Shown in pieces: positions 35,701-43,619 of a DNA stretch of 64,000 nucleotides. Position 1 is the stretch's first letter, and each line of letters begins with the position of its first letter. Position numbers and translations under genes: made by a program. The stretch is from Gelidibacter algens (GTDB lineage: Bacteria; Bacteroidota; Bacteroidia; Flavobacteriales; Flavobacteriaceae), in NCBI RefSeq assembly GCF_001678675.1, contig NZ_LZRN01000018.1, positions 1 through 64,000 on the forward strand. Direction: 5' to 3'. The notes below the pieces were generated by a model, which ran no database searches, had not been told where the DNA came from, and worked only from the letters and a program-made list of their open reading frames with translations.

Positions 35701-37063
35701 TTTACCTATGGCAATTTCAACATCTGCTGGAGCAGAAGTACAAAGACCATTAGCAACCGTTGTTGTAGGTGGATTAATAACCGCAACGGCACTTACGCTA
35801 GTGGTATTGCCAATTTTATATGCCATGTTTGATAGAAAAGGACACCATCCTAAAGTTAAAACGAAAGTGAATCTCAAGTCGCTTGGTATGATTGTCATTT
35901 TGCTCTTGCCTGTTTTGGTTAGTGCACAAGATCAACCTATTTCAGCAGAACAAGCAGTGCAAATTGCAATTGAAAATAATAACGCACTTAAGGCTTCTGC
36001 CAAAAGGATAGACCAATCCCAACAGTTGGTTGGTAGTGCCCTCAATTTGGACAAAACCATGGTATATTATAACACTGACGAAAATAATATTGCTCAAAAT
36101 GGGGTACCATTGAACGTCTATGGAATTAGCCAATCGCTGCAATTCCCGACAATTTATGGTGCGCAACGCAAAGTGGAAAAACAAAAAGTAGAATTATCCA
36201 CCCAACAGTACCGATTAAACGAAAGAGCCCTGACCAAAGAGGTTTATAAAGCCTACTATAATGTGGTGTATTATAAGAGTCTTGTAGAGCAATACACTTT
36301 TTTGGACAGTCTTTATGGCCAATTTTCAAGGGCTGCAAACAAACGCTATGATGTGGGCGAAACTAACTTATTGGAAAAACTTACGGCAGAGGCCAAACAG
36401 AAGGAAATAGCCATTGCGCTTGCACAAACAAAAGAAGGTGTAAAAAAAGCATTTACGATGTTGCATCAATGGATGCAAACAGATTCGTTGGTTATTATTG
36501 AGGATGACAATTTACCCAGATTGGAATTACAAGCACCGAATTTCAGCAATAATCCTGGAATTCTATACTATGATTCCGCTCAAAAATTGAGTAAATCGTC
36601 TCTCGCTTTGGAACGGCAACGATTGCTTCCCGATTTACATATCTCCGTCTTTCAAGGGACTAATAATGGTGCGAATGCGAAACGATACAATGGTTTTCAA
36701 GCGGGCGTATCCATCCCATTGTGGTTTGGTGCGAATAAATCGAAAATCAATGCGGCAAAAACACAAACCATGATCATGGCCGATGAATCTGAAAACTACA
36801 AGATTCAACTCCAATCAAAGTATCAAGGCTTGTTATCCGATTTAAAGAAATTTCAGGAAGGGATCGATTATTATGAAAATTCAGGAACCAGACTCGCGAG
36901 TGAACTTACCTCAAGTGCTTCAAAAGCATTTCAGAATGGAGAAATTGACTTTCTTCAATATGTTCAACTGTTAGAAAGTGCCAAAAACATTAAAATCAGC
37001 TATTTGCAAAATCTTAATGAGTATAACGCTACAGTTTTAGAATTAAATTATTTAACCAATTAA
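32729..37063 (+). CDS. CusA/CzcA-type RND efflux pump fused to an outer-membrane TolC-like channel
   Basis: Residues 1-1050 are a complete heavy-metal RND pump: 12 transmembrane segments, the proton-relay region GAIDFGIIIDGAVIIVEF (about 397-414, with the conserved Asp pair and Glu) and the periplasmic porter domains. Residue 1054 onward is a second protein: MIVILLLPVLVSAQDQPISA looks like a signal peptide with a cleavage site near Ala1066, followed by about 375 residues of outer-membrane efflux (TolC/CusC) type coiled-coil helices. Adaptor gene 37063 follows with a 1-bp overlap. The metal (Cu, Ag, Zn, Co, Cd) cannot be read from the sequence. Confidence 0.93.
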   Translation: MLERIIQYSIHHKLIVLLFTAGIVGFGLYSLLNIPIGAVPDVTNNQVQVITTSRNLATEDVEKFLTYPVELEMANLPGVKEIRSISKFGLSVVTVVFDDNLGTYLPRQLIAEKIKNAEEKIPAGFGKPFMGPVSTGLGEIYQYVIDVDAEHKAQYSLSDVRTIQDWVVKRQLSGIPGVVEVNTWGGHLKTYEVAINPERLRAMDVSIFEVFSALEKNNSVAGGGYIEKANESYFIRGEGLVSSIQDIEDIVVTSKANVPVYVRDIATVGFGHANRFGAITGNGEGEKVLGQVMMLKDANSNAVIEAVKERVAEIQSSLPPGISINPFLERSELIAKTTFTIAENLILGCLIVIFVVVLLLGNLRSGLVVASVIPLCLLFALSLMYIFGVDANLMSLGAIDFGIIIDGAVIIVEFIAFKITSQRAKLLALPKNERQGLIDQITYQGATKMMNSAVFGQLIIIIVFIPILSLVNVEGKMFRPMALVFCFALIGAMVLCFTYIPVMASMFIKPTNTEKKTISSRLMGFLESKYEPTISWALRQKKLVLGLAVALLVFTAFLFTRMGGEFVPTLDEGDFVIQPVLKTGTSLSKTIEATTRMENILLRFPEVEQVVSRIGAAEVPTDPMSMEESDVIIKLKPKGEWESAKTKDELADKFKEALSEIAGVDFEFTQPIEMRFNELITGVRADLAIKVFGEDLDILYNKALEIEKAIQNVEGAADISVEKTAGLPQMTVKYDRQKIAKYGLNIEDLNKVITIGFAGMTAGTVFEGEKQFDLVLRYDKAHRKNIENIETASVPLSDGTKLPLSEFAKISYTKGPAKISRDDTKRRIVVGVNVRNRDLESVVKDVQTIIERDIKLPTGYSVSYGGQFENLRTATARLKIAVPIALVLIFVLLYFAFDSVKEALMIYSAIPLSAIGGVMLLYIRDLPFSISAGVGFIALFGIAVLNGIVLIEEFKELKAHGVSNINKRILMGTKNRLRPVLLTAAAAALGFLPMAISTSAGAEVQRPLATVVVGGLITATALTLVVLPILYAMFDRKGHHPKVKTKVNLKSLGMIVILLLPVLVSAQDQPISAEQAVQIAIENNNALKASAKRIDQSQQLVGSALNLDKTMVYYNTDENNIAQNGVPLNVYGISQSLQFPTIYGAQRKVEKQKVELSTQQYRLNERALTKEVYKAYYNVVYYKSLVEQYTFLDSLYGQFSRAANKRYDVGETNLLEKLTAEAKQKEIAIALAQTKEGVKKAFTMLHQWMQTDSLVIIEDDNLPRLELQAPNFSNNPGILYYDSAQKLSKSSLALERQRLLPDLHISVFQGTNNGANAKRYNGFQAGVSIPLWFGANKSKINAAKTQTMIMADESENYKIQLQSKYQGLLSDLKKFQEGIDYYENSGTRLASELTSSASKAFQNGEIDFLQYVQLLESAKNIKISYLQNLNEYNATVLELNYLTN

Positions 37064-38232
37064 TGATGAAAAATAGAGTCCACAATAGTACCAAAGTTAG
37101 AGTTTTAACGAGCACTCTTTTACTGCTAATGCTAACGCTGGCGTCCTGTAATTCAAAAGAAAAATCAGAAGCAGGCACTGCAGAAGCAGCAATAGAAAAT
37201 GAAGATCGGGATGTCATTACCATAACCGAAAATCAATTCACATCGGGCGGAATGGAATTGGGCACAATAGCCATGCAAGAGTTTAACACCGTGGTCAAAG
37301 CCAACGGTATGTTTGCCGTGCCTCCACAAAACCAAGCAGATGTTAGCGCCTTCTTTGCAGGTTATGTAAAAGACATCACTTTATTGCCAGGGCATGCAAT
37401 CAAAAAAGGCCAAGTGCTGTTCACAATAGAAAATCCAGAATATGTTCAGGCACAACAAGACTTCCTGGAAGCGCAGGGGCGTTTGAGCTATTTGAAATCT
37501 GATTATGAACGCCAAAAGGAATTGATGGCCGACAATGTGACTTCAAAAAAGAACTTTTTAAAGGCTGAATCGGAATACACCGTGACCTTGGCACAATACC
37601 AATCGCTTAAAAAGATGTTGAGCCTTATGAACATCAACCCCAATACCCTTACGGGCGATAACATTCGGTCGGTCATTAGTGTACTTTCCCCATTGTCAGG
37701 GTATGCAACGACCATAAATGCAACTAAAGGCATGTATTTAAACCCATCAGATATTGCGGTAACGGTCACAAATACGGACGACCTTCACATAGAACTGAAG
37801 ATTTTTGAAAAAGACCTTCCTATGGTCAAAACAGGTCAGCAAATCAATGTGAGATTACAAAACGACATGGACAATATCTACATGGGCGAGGTTCATTTAG
37901 TCAACAAGTCTATAAACGCCCAAAATAGAACGGTAGATGTTCACGGCGATTTAGTAAATGAAGAAGAAGTAAAACTCTTTGCTCCCGGAATGTACATTGA
38001 AGCTGAAATTTTGACCACATCGGCAGAGCACCCAGCCTTGCCTTCTGAAGCAGTGGCAAACATTGATAACGACTATTTTGTTCTTGTAAAGGAAAATACC
38101 ACAACCTTCAAAAGAGTACTGGTTAAAATAGGTGCTACCAACAACGGATTTACCCAAATCCTTAATGCAGCTGATTTTAAACCCAATATGGAATTTTTAA
38201 CCAAGGGGGCATTCAACTTGATCACAGAGTAA
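37063..38232 (+). CDS. RND efflux periplasmic adaptor (CusB-like lipoprotein)
   Basis: The 389-residue protein has a lipoprotein signal (LASC, about residues 26-29) and the membrane-fusion layout: a lipoyl half (ADVSAFFAGYVKDITLLPGH, KKGQVLFTIENPEY), a helical hairpin (about 115-190), the other lipoyl half (VLSPLSGYATTINATKGMYL) and beta-barrel domains. No His-rich metal chaperone end is visible. It starts within the last base of the pump gene and should link pump and channel domains across the periplasm. Confidence 0.9.
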   Translation: MMKNRVHNSTKVRVLTSTLLLLMLTLASCNSKEKSEAGTAEAAIENEDRDVITITENQFTSGGMELGTIAMQEFNTVVKANGMFAVPPQNQADVSAFFAGYVKDITLLPGHAIKKGQVLFTIENPEYVQAQQDFLEAQGRLSYLKSDYERQKELMADNVTSKKNFLKAESEYTVTLAQYQSLKKMLSLMNINPNTLTGDNIRSVISVLSPLSGYATTINATKGMYLNPSDIAVTVTNTDDLHIELKIFEKDLPMVKTGQQINVRLQNDMDNIYMGEVHLVNKSINAQNRTVDVHGDLVNEEEVKLFAPGMYIEAEILTTSAEHPALPSEAVANIDNDYFVLVKENTTTFKRVLVKIGATNNGFTQILNAADFKPNMEFLTKGAFNLITE

Positions 38233-38258
38233 ATTAGGAACTTCAAAAAAAGTATATC

Positions 38259-38747
38259 ATGAACGACGCACATTTTCATTTAGTAGCAACCCATCTTCCC
38301 ATTGTGGGAGTATTGATAGGGTTTCTGGTATTACTGTCAGGCTATATCATAAAAAATCCACAAGTAAAGATAACGGCATTGGCAATTTTTATTTTTAGTG
38401 CCTTAACAGCTATTGCCGCTTTTTATACTGGCGAAGGTGCTGAAGATCTGGTAGAAAATTTACCTGGCATCAGTGAAACCCTTATCCATAATCACGAAGA
38501 AGTGGCAGAACTCTTTTTTACGATGATGTTGGTTTTGGGCGGAGCTTCGCTGCTGACCCTATTTTTCGAATTAAAAAAACTGCCGTTTGTCAACTACGGT
38601 TTTGTGTTGGTGCTGCTCATATCCATCGGCTGTATTGTGATTTCTAAAAATGTTGGCACAAGTGGCGGCGAAATAAGCCATCTTGAAATTAGAAATGATA
38701 ACAATGTCATTCAATTAAATTCCAACCATGACAGCGATGACGATTAA
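38259..38747 (+). CDS. DUF2231-like membrane protein
   Basis: The 162-residue protein has four hydrophobic segments (about residues 10-28, 38-56, 88-106 and 116-133). The first reads HFHLVATHLPIVGVLIGFLV, like the HxHP/HLP start of DUF2231 proteins. The end is Asp/His-rich (NHDSDDD), possibly metal-binding. It follows the adaptor gene by 26 bp and its end overlaps the HD gene by 20 bp, so it belongs to the efflux operon. Function unknown; relatives may bind haem or metals, which is inference. Confidence 0.7.
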   Translation: MNDAHFHLVATHLPIVGVLIGFLVLLSGYIIKNPQVKITALAIFIFSALTAIAAFYTGEGAEDLVENLPGISETLIHNHEEVAELFFTMMLVLGGASLLTLFFELKKLPFVNYGFVLVLLISIGCIVISKNVGTSGGEISHLEIRNDNNVIQLNSNHDSDDD

Positions 38748-39324
38748 TAGCATTACCCGGTATTGTTCAGACATACTTCAGAATGATAAATGCAAGCATC
38801 TGCCTTTTCACAACTTTACGCATACGCAAGAAGTTATTGATAACGTTTTTTTGATTGCTGATGCTATAGGAATCCCACCAAAAGAAGCCGACGTTATAGC
38901 TATTGCCGCCTGTTTTCACGATACTGGCTACTCTGAAACCTATAATGGCCACGAAGAAGTTAGCAAAAGGCTTGCAACAGAATATCTGGAGAAAGGAGAT
39001 TTTTCCGAAGTAGAAATTGAAAGGATATGCGCCTGCATAGAAGCTACAAAAATGCCTCAAAATCCTCATGATATGTATGCCGAAGTGCTTTGTGATGCCG
39101 ATTTGTTCCATTTGGGCACATCAAATTTTCTGTATCGGAATCTACTCTTGCGAAAGGAATGGGAGCTCTTTTGTAACATCGCCATGACCGATGAAGAATG
39201 GCAACTGTTCAACATAAAATTTCTGGAAGGGCAGCAATTCAAAACCGCTTATGGTAAAGATGTTTTGGAAAAAGGAAAGCAAGAAAATTTAAATAAACTA
39301 AAAGAATTAATTCGAATAAAATGA
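38728..39324 (+). CDS. HD-domain phosphohydrolase
   Basis: The 198-residue protein has the HD metal-binding set: FHNFTHTQEV (about residues 28-37), AACFHDTGYSETYNGHEE (about 66-83, the HD pair) and CDADLFHLG (Asp of the fourth ligand). HD proteins hydrolyse phosphate esters of nucleotides or lipids. It overlaps the preceding gene by 20 bp and the LTA-synthase-like gene by 4 bp (ATGA). Substrate unknown. Confidence 0.85.
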   Translation: MTAMTINSITRYCSDILQNDKCKHLPFHNFTHTQEVIDNVFLIADAIGIPPKEADVIAIAACFHDTGYSETYNGHEEVSKRLATEYLEKGDFSEVEIERICACIEATKMPQNPHDMYAEVLCDADLFHLGTSNFLYRNLLLRKEWELFCNIAMTDEEWQLFNIKFLEGQQFKTAYGKDVLEKGKQENLNKLKELIRIK

Positions 39325-41288
39325 AGCTATCAGTTCCAAAACGGTTTACATTGTTGAAAGGTTTTGTCCTTTTGTTCCTCGCAATTTCCCTTCTATTAAG
39401 GGTTATTTTTCTGATCTGGAATTTTTCAGAAACAGACCATGCCCTTGTTGCCTTGGCCACCATATTTTTGACAGGACTTTTTTACGATATTGGTACCGTT
39501 TCATTTTTTGCCCTCGTTGGAGCCTTGTATTTCTTGGCAATGCCTAAAAAGTTTATAGGTTCGTTGGCAGATAGGATGTTGTGCTATACGGGCTTTACTT
39601 TGGGCGTGCTCATCATCTTCTTTTCGTTTTTTGCGGAAATCACTTTTTGGGATGAATTCCAAAGACGGTTCAACTTTATAGCGGTTGATTATTTAATATA
39701 TACCTACGAGGTAGTTAAGAATATCAACGAATCCTATCCTTTACCCATTTTGATTGGAGGTATGGGAATTCTTGTCGTGGTTACAGTGTTACTGTTTAAG
39801 AAATTTGGACTATTCAAGAGCACTTTTGAAAGTAAGGCGGTTTTTAAAATTCGATTGGTTCCAAGCGTAATCGTATTGGGCGTTGCCGTGATTTTTGCTT
39901 TGTTCATCAAAAACGAAAGCGCCGAACTTTCGGAAAACCGCTATAACAATGAAATTTCCAAAGCCGGAATCTATTCCTTCTTTGCAGCATTTCGGAATAA
40001 TGAATTGAGCTATCCGGAGTTCTATAAAACCGAGCCTATTGAAGAAGCGTTTTTAAAAGTAAATGATAATATAAAGACACTTCAAGATAGTATGTATGCC
40101 CCAGCTTCAAGTATAAATAGATATGTTACGAATGATGGCGAAGAAAAGAAACCCAACGTTATTTTCATTTGTATTGAGAGTTTAAGTGCAAAATATTTGG
40201 GCGCTTTTGGCAACCCGGAACCGTTGACGCCTACCTTGGATTCCTTAACCCAAGTTGGACTTTCGTTCGATAATTTGTTCGCCACTGGAACCAGAACAGT
40301 ACGTGGAATGGAGGCCATAACACTTTCAATTCCCCCAACACCAGGGCGGAGTATCGTGAAACGAGAAAAAAACAACAACCTTTTTACCATTGGCGAAGTG
40401 TTTGAAACCAAAGGCTACACACGAACGTTCTTTTATGGAGGCGATGGCTATTTTGATAACATGGATAAGTATTTCAGTAGCAATGGTTTTGATATTGTTG
40501 ACCGAGGCAGAGGGTTTTTGCCAACAGGCGATATTGTGACCACTCGTAAAAATATTGAAGATGATGAAGTGACTTTTGAAAATGCTTGGGGCGTTTGTGA
40601 TGGAGATATTTACCGGAAGGTTTTGAAAGAAGCCGATTTGGCATTTGAAACAGGGAAACCCTTTTTCGATTTTATCATGACCACGTCCAACCATAAGCCA
40701 TACACATATCCTGATCATAAAATCGATATTCCGTCAGGCACTGGAAGAAACGGAGCCGTTAGATATACAGACTATGCCATTCAGGAATTTTTGAAAAGTG
40801 CGAAGCAAAAGCCTTGGTTTAAAAATACGGTTTTCGTGATCATGGCCGACCATTGTGCCAGCAGTGCAGGCCGTTGGGAACTTGATGTGGCCAATTACCA
40901 TATTCCGACAATAATAGTGAATCTTGAAAACGGAGCACAAGAGCATATTAAAAAATTGTGCTCGCAAATTGATGTTTTTCCCACACTGTTCGCACAGCTG
41001 GGATGGCGTTATGAAAGCAACCTTTTTGGTAAGGATGTTATGAAAATGGGTAAAACCGATGAACGTGCTTTTATTGGTAACTACAGAAAATTAGGGCTAT
41101 TGAAAGGTTCGGAACTTATGGTATTGGGAGACCAAAAACAGGCTAATTTTTATCAATGGAACAGTGTGGATAACAGTTTGCAATCCATGCCTATGAATGA
41201 TGGGTTTCTAAAAGAAACGATTTCCTATTTTCAAGTGGCTGATTATTTATACAGTAATAATGGGTTAACCTTAAAAGCCAGCAAATGA
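39321..41288 (+). CDS. LTA-synthase-family sulfatase-like membrane phosphotransferase
   Basis: The 655-residue protein has about five N-terminal hydrophobic segments followed by an extracellular alkaline phosphatase/sulfatase domain: FICIESLSAKYLGAFG (metal-binding Glu), FATGTRTVRGMEA (the Thr nucleophile region), and IMADHCASSAG (Asp-His). In Gram-negatives this family adds phosphoglycerol or phosphoethanolamine to envelope lipids or glycans. Translational coupling (ATGA) to the HD gene upstream and to a truncated diacylglycerol kinase downstream suggests a lipid-modification unit. Confidence 0.88.
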   Translation: MKLSVPKRFTLLKGFVLLFLAISLLLRVIFLIWNFSETDHALVALATIFLTGLFYDIGTVSFFALVGALYFLAMPKKFIGSLADRMLCYTGFTLGVLIIFFSFFAEITFWDEFQRRFNFIAVDYLIYTYEVVKNINESYPLPILIGGMGILVVVTVLLFKKFGLFKSTFESKAVFKIRLVPSVIVLGVAVIFALFIKNESAELSENRYNNEISKAGIYSFFAAFRNNELSYPEFYKTEPIEEAFLKVNDNIKTLQDSMYAPASSINRYVTNDGEEKKPNVIFICIESLSAKYLGAFGNPEPLTPTLDSLTQVGLSFDNLFATGTRTVRGMEAITLSIPPTPGRSIVKREKNNNLFTIGEVFETKGYTRTFFYGGDGYFDNMDKYFSSNGFDIVDRGRGFLPTGDIVTTRKNIEDDEVTFENAWGVCDGDIYRKVLKEADLAFETGKPFFDFIMTTSNHKPYTYPDHKIDIPSGTGRNGAVRYTDYAIQEFLKSAKQKPWFKNTVFVIMADHCASSAGRWELDVANYHIPTIIVNLENGAQEHIKKLCSQIDVFPTLFAQLGWRYESNLFGKDVMKMGKTDERAFIGNYRKLGLLKGSELMVLGDQKQANFYQWNSVDNSLQSMPMNDGFLKETISYFQVADYLYSNNGLTLKASK

Positions 41289-41365
41289 AAACCATCCACT
41301 TCATTGTAAACCCCATAGCTGGAAAAGGAAAACCGATGGTTACGAAGCAATACCTTTACAAATAG
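41285..41365 (+). pseudogene. N-terminal remnant of a diacylglycerol-kinase-family gene
   Basis: The ATG overlaps the stop of the previous gene (ATGA). The 26-codon frame reads MKTIHFIVNPIAGKGKPMVT and ends at TAG 41363-41365. This is the standard start of DagK/YegS-type lipid kinases (NPxAGxGK). The rest of the kinase is missing from the following 400 bp, so it is a truncated remnant, coupled to the LTA-synthase-like gene. Confidence 0.75.
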
Positions 41366-41768
41366 TAATAGAGCATAAAAACTTTCATCAGCTCTTTGTC
41401 AATACGATATTTTTAATAATCTGGTGTTGAGGTCTTGAGCAATCTAGGATCTCAACGTTCAAATACTGTGATTTTTTAATGTCGCGAGGTAATGACGCTA
41501 TAAATTAAATCATTTGCATTAGGATAGTTTACAATATAGCAATATATTATTCAACAGATTTTTTTGTAGAAAACGCACTAATTCGCTCCTTTTGAGAATT
41601 CTTGATCGTTCAATTTGGACTAATACCTAAAACCTTCCGTAGGGTAATCTCACCAAAAAGTGTGGCACTACAAGATGAGGAATTAATAGGTTCATTTTTT
41701 TTCATAGTCCTTCGAAGCAACAGAAAAACTGTAGCGTCAGTAGTCATAATTCTTAAAAAATAGATCGT
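41366..41768. other. Gene-free 403-bp region after the truncated kinase
   Basis: No gene is seen. GTTGAGGTC (41426-41434) pairs with GATCTCAAC (41448-41456) with one G-U pair and a 13-nt loop. It may be a remnant end of an insertion or a weak structure. Confidence 0.35.
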
Positions 41769-43562
41769 TTGAAAACAATAATTGGATTCTCAAAATATGA
41801 CAAGCAAGTGTCCATAAAAACTATGGTAAACGCTTTTCTAGTTATTCTTTTGAGCAATATGGTCGGAATAGGAGTTTACACTGCAAAAGCTCAAGACTCA
41901 ACCGGCACCAATGTTCCTTCAAAAGATAGTACCATAGTAGAGGCTAATATTAATACAATTTCAATTCAGGGGTATGAAGAGAATTATTATGTTGTTCAGC
42001 ATAGAAATCAATTTTTTGATCGCTCGGAAATAAGTGTGAACAGAGAAACGCCCCAAGCTTCTCTTGAAAATTTTATTTTGAGCGCAAGAAATGCTGATTA
42101 TCTCAAGGCTGCCCATTCCTTCAATTTAAATTTAATTTCTGATGATGTTTCTAATGAGCAAATAGAGCAATTAGCCCAAAAACTCTACATTATCATCAAT
42201 AAAAATGTCACTATTGATTGGGACAAATTGTCTGAGAGACCTGATGGGCAGAGCGATGAAATATTCACTAATAATAAAGCGGTTTCCAGAGAACCACGAA
42301 AGAGCATTGCTTTTGGGAAATTAAATCTCAAGGAACGAGATGTAACCCTGAGACTCCAAAGAGTAAAATATAAAAACGAGCCGCCATACTGGGTCATCTC
42401 TGCCAATACAGTAGAACATATTGACGCGCTTTATATAGCCTACGGACCGACTAAAATAGTTCAACTCATCCCAGATGGTTGGGGATTGAAAGGAGAATTT
42501 TTAAAAATCCCTATTTGGAAAATTATTGGATTATTTATTTCAGTGGGTATAGCCTATGGCTTAGGCTGGCTCACGATGTTTCTTTTAAAACGCATATTTG
42601 GTAGATCAAAGTGGGAATGGATATCTTCTTTCTCGTCGCGCCTAGCCCTGCCTGCTGGGTATTTTGTGGGGATGCTTGCGCTATTTTTGCTTTTAAACAA
42701 CTTAATAGTATTTAGCGGCGATTTAGCAAATTGGTTTTATACAATGCTTTTGATTGCTACCGTAGTTTGTGGTACTTGGTTTATTATGCGTATTTTAAAT
42801 GCCTTTATCTTTTATGTGGCAGAAAATAAAACAGATGATATCTATGCTGAAGAAAACTTAAAAAGTCGTCAAGTTCTAACCCAACTATCGGTAGCTAGAA
42901 GGGTGGTGTCATTCATCATTTTTTTGATAGGAACTGGCATCATTCTTTCTCAATTTGAAAGTTTCAAAAACTTGGGGACATCACTCTTTGCGTCTGCCGG
43001 AGTTGCTACCATAATTATTGGTATTGCTGCCCAAGGTACTTTGGGTAACATCATTGCCGGAATTCAAATAGCAATCACTAAGCCAGCTCAAATTGGCGAT
43101 TTGGTATTATTTGATGGTCAATGGGGCCATGTGGAAGACATTGGCTTTGTATATATGATCGTTAAAACTTGGGATGAAAGAAGAATCGTTACGCCTCTTA
43201 AAAGTGTCATTTCAAATTCATTTGAAAATTGGTCAATGCGAGGCTCAAAGCAAATTCGTTCCATTGATATTTACACCGATTATAGAATTAATATCCAAAA
43301 AGTTCGGGAAAAATATGAAGAACTTCTTACAGAATCATCAGCTTGGGATAAACAGGTTTCACCGTCCGTTCAAGTGGTTGAGTCTACTGAAAAAGCCATT
43401 AAGATTAGAGCCTTATGCAGTGCTAAAGATCCTTTTACCGCTTGGGATTTACAGTGCGAGCTTAGGGAAAAACTCATAGCGTATATCTGTGAGTTGGAAG
43501 AAGGTTTGGGATTGCCAAAAGACAGAATTGCCTTGGAGTCCAGAGATGAACCTGATCAATAG
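41769..43562 (+). CDS. Mechanosensitive channel (MscS family) with periplasmic domain
   Basis: The 597-residue protein begins at a TTG; an ATG 54 bp downstream (41823) is an alternative. It has an N-terminal signal or anchor, a periplasmic region (about residues 50-240), four or so hydrophobic segments (about 245-265, 285-315, 325-350, 375-400), and the MscS pore: FASAGVATIIIGIAAQGTLG (about 410-430) with the helix GNIIAGIQIAITKPAQIGDL. The C-terminal cytoplasmic domain is normal in length. It protects cells from osmotic downshock. No partner gene is evident. Confidence 0.9.
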   Translation: MKTIIGFSKYDKQVSIKTMVNAFLVILLSNMVGIGVYTAKAQDSTGTNVPSKDSTIVEANINTISIQGYEENYYVVQHRNQFFDRSEISVNRETPQASLENFILSARNADYLKAAHSFNLNLISDDVSNEQIEQLAQKLYIIINKNVTIDWDKLSERPDGQSDEIFTNNKAVSREPRKSIAFGKLNLKERDVTLRLQRVKYKNEPPYWVISANTVEHIDALYIAYGPTKIVQLIPDGWGLKGEFLKIPIWKIIGLFISVGIAYGLGWLTMFLLKRIFGRSKWEWISSFSSRLALPAGYFVGMLALFLLLNNLIVFSGDLANWFYTMLLIATVVCGTWFIMRILNAFIFYVAENKTDDIYAEENLKSRQVLTQLSVARRVVSFIIFLIGTGIILSQFESFKNLGTSLFASAGVATIIIGIAAQGTLGNIIAGIQIAITKPAQIGDLVLFDGQWGHVEDIGFVYMIVKTWDERRIVTPLKSVISNSFENWSMRGSKQIRSIDIYTDYRINIQKVREKYEELLTESSAWDKQVSPSVQVVESTEKAIKIRALCSAKDPFTAWDLQCELREKLIAYICELEEGLGLPKDRIALESRDEPDQ

Positions 43563-43619
43563 CAGATATGCTGCTGAAATATCCAGATGGTATTCGAAGG
43601 CTATTCTATAAATATCCTT

